NCBI RefSeq assembly: GCF_030655415.1
Contig: NZ_JAURVN010000019.1
Location: 70,519 to 134,518 of the forward strand
DNA: 64,000 nucleotides
DNA from: Herminiimonas sp.
GTDB lineage: Bacteria > Pseudomonadota > Gammaproteobacteria > Burkholderiales > Burkholderiaceae
Reading direction: 5' to 3'
In this document: positions 63,763-64,000 of the stretch, one piece after another
Position numbering within the stretch: position 1 is the first letter of the stretch
Layout: every line of letters starts with the position of its first letter
The notes under the pieces: model-generated
What the model was told of the DNA's origin: nothing
The model's input: only the letters and a program-made list of their open reading frames with translations
Databases searched by the model: none
Made by a program: the position numbers and the translations under genes

Positions 63763-64000
63763 GTAGCCCGGCGGCTACTCACTTTTCTTGCTTCGCCAAG
63801 AAAAGTAAGCAAAAGAAGGCGACGCAGAAGCCGTTGCCCGCTGTGCGGGTACCCAAGTCAAACGATCATCAGTCGGGAGCACAAACAAACTCGCCTTCGG
63901 CTCAAACAGGTTTGCGCTCTTTATCCGCCTGATGACCGCTTGCCTTGGCAACGTCACATGCGGTTAAGGTCAACTGCAAAAATCAAACCGCAACCGCAAC
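63763..64000. repeat. Hairpin-rich non-coding element at window end
   Basis: GTAGCC-CGGC-GGCTAC (63763-63778) is followed by ACTTTTCTTG-CTTCGC-CAAGAAAAGT (63781-63806), then shorter inverted repeats (CCCGC/GCGGG at about 63838). This style recalls dispersed intergenic repeats of betaproteobacteria, but only one copy is in the window. A 90-codon frame across it has no protein-like features. Confidence 0.45.

Noticed and set aside
63660..63932. 90-codon open frame at the window end
   Set aside because: It begins in the purU terminator and runs through a hairpin-rich region; the translation is low-complexity and basic with no recognisable domain.

Overview
The window reads as one contiguous chromosomal stretch of a betaproteobacterium. 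Protein style, gene neighbourhoods (DUF3460-scpA-panC, earP-efp, gltX beside tRNA-Ala and tRNA-Glu, glnA-ntrB-ntrC) and moderate GC suggest Burkholderiales, most likely Oxalobacteraceae of the Herminiimonas/Janthinobacterium type; the family call is inference. No insertion sequence, prophage, integrase or CRISPR array is visible.

Layout. 1-1.9 kb: end of a MacB-type efflux operon. 1.9-5.5 kb: a TPP-riboswitch-controlled CytX transporter and two tandem PhnD-like binding proteins, all on the minus strand. 5.9-9.5 kb: small membrane proteins (DUF3309, LapA-like, FliL-like), DUF1289 and prfC. 9.6-13 kb: a membrane-anchored TAXI protein, a rhodanese and NhaA. 13-18.2 kb: nitrogen control (glnA, DUF4124, ntrB, ntrC) with a sigma54-like promoter and NtrC-like sites ahead of glnA. 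18.4-21 kb: an isolated cheZ-cheA pair.

21.6-38.7 kb is a large cobalamin locus. It has cobT-cobS-cobC, then two consecutive units of cobalamin riboswitch, TonB-dependent receptor and terminator, then btuC-btuD-cobO-cbiA-cobU-cbiB-cobD-btuF-cbiP with overlapping or closely spaced genes. Together they import corrinoids across both membranes, adenosylate and amidate them, attach the aminopropanol arm and build the lower ligand. No corrin-ring-building genes lie here, so the locus looks like uptake, remodelling and late assembly.

38.8-43.3 kb: an orphan ParA overlapping a DinB-like gene, a PilZ-like protein, the DUF3460-scpA-panC operon and a BamE-like lipoprotein. 43.3-46.8 kb: a SulP transporter and a divergent SDR/TetR pair with palindromic operators. 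46.9-51.2 kb: divergent metG and gltX, then tRNA-Ala(GGC) and two identical tRNA-Glu(TTC) genes in a tandem duplication. 51.3-57.3 kb: a DUF72 protein and a MarR-controlled EmrAB-NodT efflux operon. 57.3-64 kb: earP-efp, a DUF898/M48 protease pair, a bactofilin, purU and a hairpin-rich non-coding element at the window end.

The most interesting signals are at RNA level. Both B12 leaders carry two hairpins whose loops could pair with the same riboswitch loop. There are also RBS-masking hairpins before prfC and cobT, a nested structure with pseudoknot potential before the FliL-like gene, and a terminator directly before the gltX start codon.
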